DNA of 64,000 nt. Source: Palsa-1150 sp036490515 (lineage in GTDB: Bacteria > Myxococcota_A > Polyangia > Polyangiales > Polyangiaceae). This document shows positions 62,787 to 64,000 of this stretch, piece after piece. The DNA is taken from positions 139,221 through 203,220 of the forward strand of contig DASXDU010000004.1 of NCBI GenBank assembly GCA_036490515.1. The letters run 5' to 3'. Made by a program: the position numbers and the translations under genes. Under the pieces are notes generated by a model. It saw only the letters and a program-made list of their open reading frames with translations. It ran no database searches and was not told where the DNA came from. Within the stretch, counting starts at the first letter, position 1; each line of letters begins with the position of its first letter.

Positions 62787-63742
62787 GTGGGGGCCGAGGG
62801 TAGCGCCGCGGGCGGGTTCCTCCCAGGCCGCGCCCGGACGCCGCGCACCACGTGGATGGCGCCGGCGGCCGCGACGAGCGCGATGCCGACGAGCTGCGAC
62901 GTCGAGAGGCCGAGCATCCCGCCGCGATCGTCGCGCCGGAGGAACTCGAGGACGAACCGCGCGACCGCGTAGAGCGCGAGGAACGCGGCGAAGACCTGGC
63001 CGTCGTAGCGCTTGCGCGGGTGCACCCAGAGGAGACACACGGCGGCGATGCCGATGCACGCGGCCGACTCGTAGACCTGCGTCGGGTGGACGGGCAGGCT
63101 CCAGAGCTTCGCGCTGGGGAGGAGGTGCGCCTTGAACTGCTCCTCGCTCGCGGCGCTGCGCCACGGGAAGGCCATGGCCCACGGCAGATCGCACGTCGCG
63201 CCGAAGCAGCACCCGGCCATGAGGCACCCCATGCGCCCGAAGCCGAGGCCCAGCGGCACGGCGAAGCCCGCCATGTCGGCCGCCTTCCAGAACGGGAACC
63301 TGTCGCGCCGGAGGAGCACCCACGCGGCGAGCGTCGCCCCGACGAAGCCCCCGTAGTACGTGAGGCCGCCCGCCCAGAACTTCGCCCACGCGAAGCAGTC
63401 CGCGGTCTTCGGGTGGCAGAGCCCCTTCGCGGCGTCCCAGACGCCGCCGTACGACGCCGAGATGCACTCCTGCGCGTCGAGCGGCCAGTTCACGGCGGAA
63501 GGGTCCGTGCAGAGGTGGACGTAGTCCCAGAAGTAGCCGTCCGCGAAGACGTGGAGGATGCGCCCGCCCGCGACGCCGGCGAGGAGCATCGCGAGACCGA
63601 GGTCGACGATGACGTCGGCGCTGAGGCCGATGCGGCGCGCCCAGAGGGCTCCCGCTGCCGTGGCGAAGAGAAAGCCCGAGACGAGCAGGACGAAGTAGGA
63701 GGGAAAGGCGATCCCGGCGAGCGTGAAGAGGTCCGGGTGCAC
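62783..63742 (-). CDS. lgt: Prolipoprotein diacylglyceryl transferase Lgt
   Basis: 319 residues from the GTG at 63742, which gives the family start HPDLFTLAGIAFPSYF. It is a seven-helix inner-membrane enzyme that transfers diacylglycerol from phosphatidylglycerol to the lipobox Cys, so it matures the many lipoproteins of this window. Signature GRMGCLMAGCCFG corresponds to the Lgt glycine-rich motif with two extra Cys, and HPTQVYES to the conserved His-Pro-Tyr-Glu. An insert of about 45 residues (CTDPSAVNWPLDAQECISAS ... GLCHPKTADCFAWA) lies after the second helix, with four Cys, larger than in E. coli. The frame stays open upstream through the hexanucleotide repeat to the window end, so a longer protein or a fusion cannot be excluded. 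Confidence 0.93.
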   Translation of the reverse strand: MHPDLFTLAGIAFPSYFVLLVSGFLFATAAGALWARRIGLSADVIVDLGLAMLLAGVAGGRILHVFADGYFWDYVHLCTDPSAVNWPLDAQECISASYGGVWDAAKGLCHPKTADCFAWAKFWAGGLTYYGGFVGATLAAWVLLRRDRFPFWKAADMAGFAVPLGLGFGRMGCLMAGCCFGATCDLPWAMAFPWRSAASEEQFKAHLLPSAKLWSLPVHPTQVYESAACIGIAAVCLLWVHPRKRYDGQVFAAFLALYAVARFVLEFLRRDDRGGMLGLSTSQLVGIALVAAAGAIHVVRGVRARPGRNPPAALPSAPT

Positions 63743-63783
63743 GGGGAAGAGTTGTACCGCGGGAGGGGGAATCGCGCAGGCCG

Positions 63784-63945
<162 letters not shown>

Positions 63946-64000
63946 GTTCCGGGACTTCCTCCACCTCGACTTCGAGGGGCTTCGGGCGCTCCGCGGGGGC

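Overview
The window is a high-GC, gene-dense chromosomal segment of a myxobacterium-like (Myxococcota, probably Polyangia-type) bacterium. The grounds are the very high G+C with strong third-position GC bias, three eukaryote-like Ser/Thr kinases, several giant TPR proteins, an MJ0042 zinc-ribbon/GYF membrane protein, many Cys-rich or Gly/Ser/Asp-rich lipoproteins ending their signal peptides in a lipobox, and a tig-clpP-clpX-lon block. Taxonomy is inferred from gene content only.

Layout. 1-3.4 kb: the end of a UDP-sugar dehydrogenase, a flippase-like membrane protein, a small exported protein and an FGE/SUMF1-like exported protein. 3.7-8.9 kb: a Cys-rich lipoprotein, then the macromolecular-synthesis genes rpoD and dnaG. 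9-13.2 kb: a TPR protein, a 10-copy 21-bp minisatellite, a small helical protein and a TerB-like protein. 13.3-26.5 kb: one long minus-strand operon (zinc-ribbon/GYF/TPR membrane protein, SppA-type lipoprotein peptidase, 2211-residue TPR protein, two lipoproteins). 26.9-32.5 kb: two lipoproteins, a methyltransferase/HEAT pair, an M23 peptidase and kinase 1. 32.6-42.4 kb: a 1719-residue TPR protein, an LD-carboxypeptidase, an acyltransferase/SDR pair and kinase 2. 42.5-50.1 kb: a zinc-ribbon mini-protein, tRNA-Val(UAC), lipoproteins, kinase 3, an ARPP-1-like lipoprotein, a G-rich non-coding stretch and two divergent membrane proteins. 50.1-50.6 kb: a tyrosine-recombinase remnant beside tRNA-Asp(GUC). 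50.6-57.5 kb: a membrane protein, then lon, clpX, clpP and tig (one protein-quality-control cluster on the minus strand). 57.6-64 kb: two small proteins, parAB, a response-regulator/histidine-kinase deletion pseudogene, a copper-monooxygenase-like lipoprotein, folD and lgt.

The genes are mostly housekeeping (transcription, replication priming, segregation, proteolysis, folate, lipoprotein maturation) interleaved with lineage-specific envelope and signalling genes. There is no intact mobile element, CRISPR array or phage.

The most unusual structures are: (i) two copies of a palindromic element with identical ends but internally self-complementary, different inner arms, at 4.26-4.42 and 12.43-12.62 kb, one of which supplies the start, possible -10 and signal peptide of a lipoprotein gene; (ii) TAnnnT-type hexamers 6-12 nt before about fifteen start codons, suggesting widespread leaderless or very short-leader transcripts; (iii) the 13-kb zinc-ribbon/SppA/TPR/lipoprotein operon; and (iv) vestiges of gene loss (integrase scrap, RR-HK fusion scrap).
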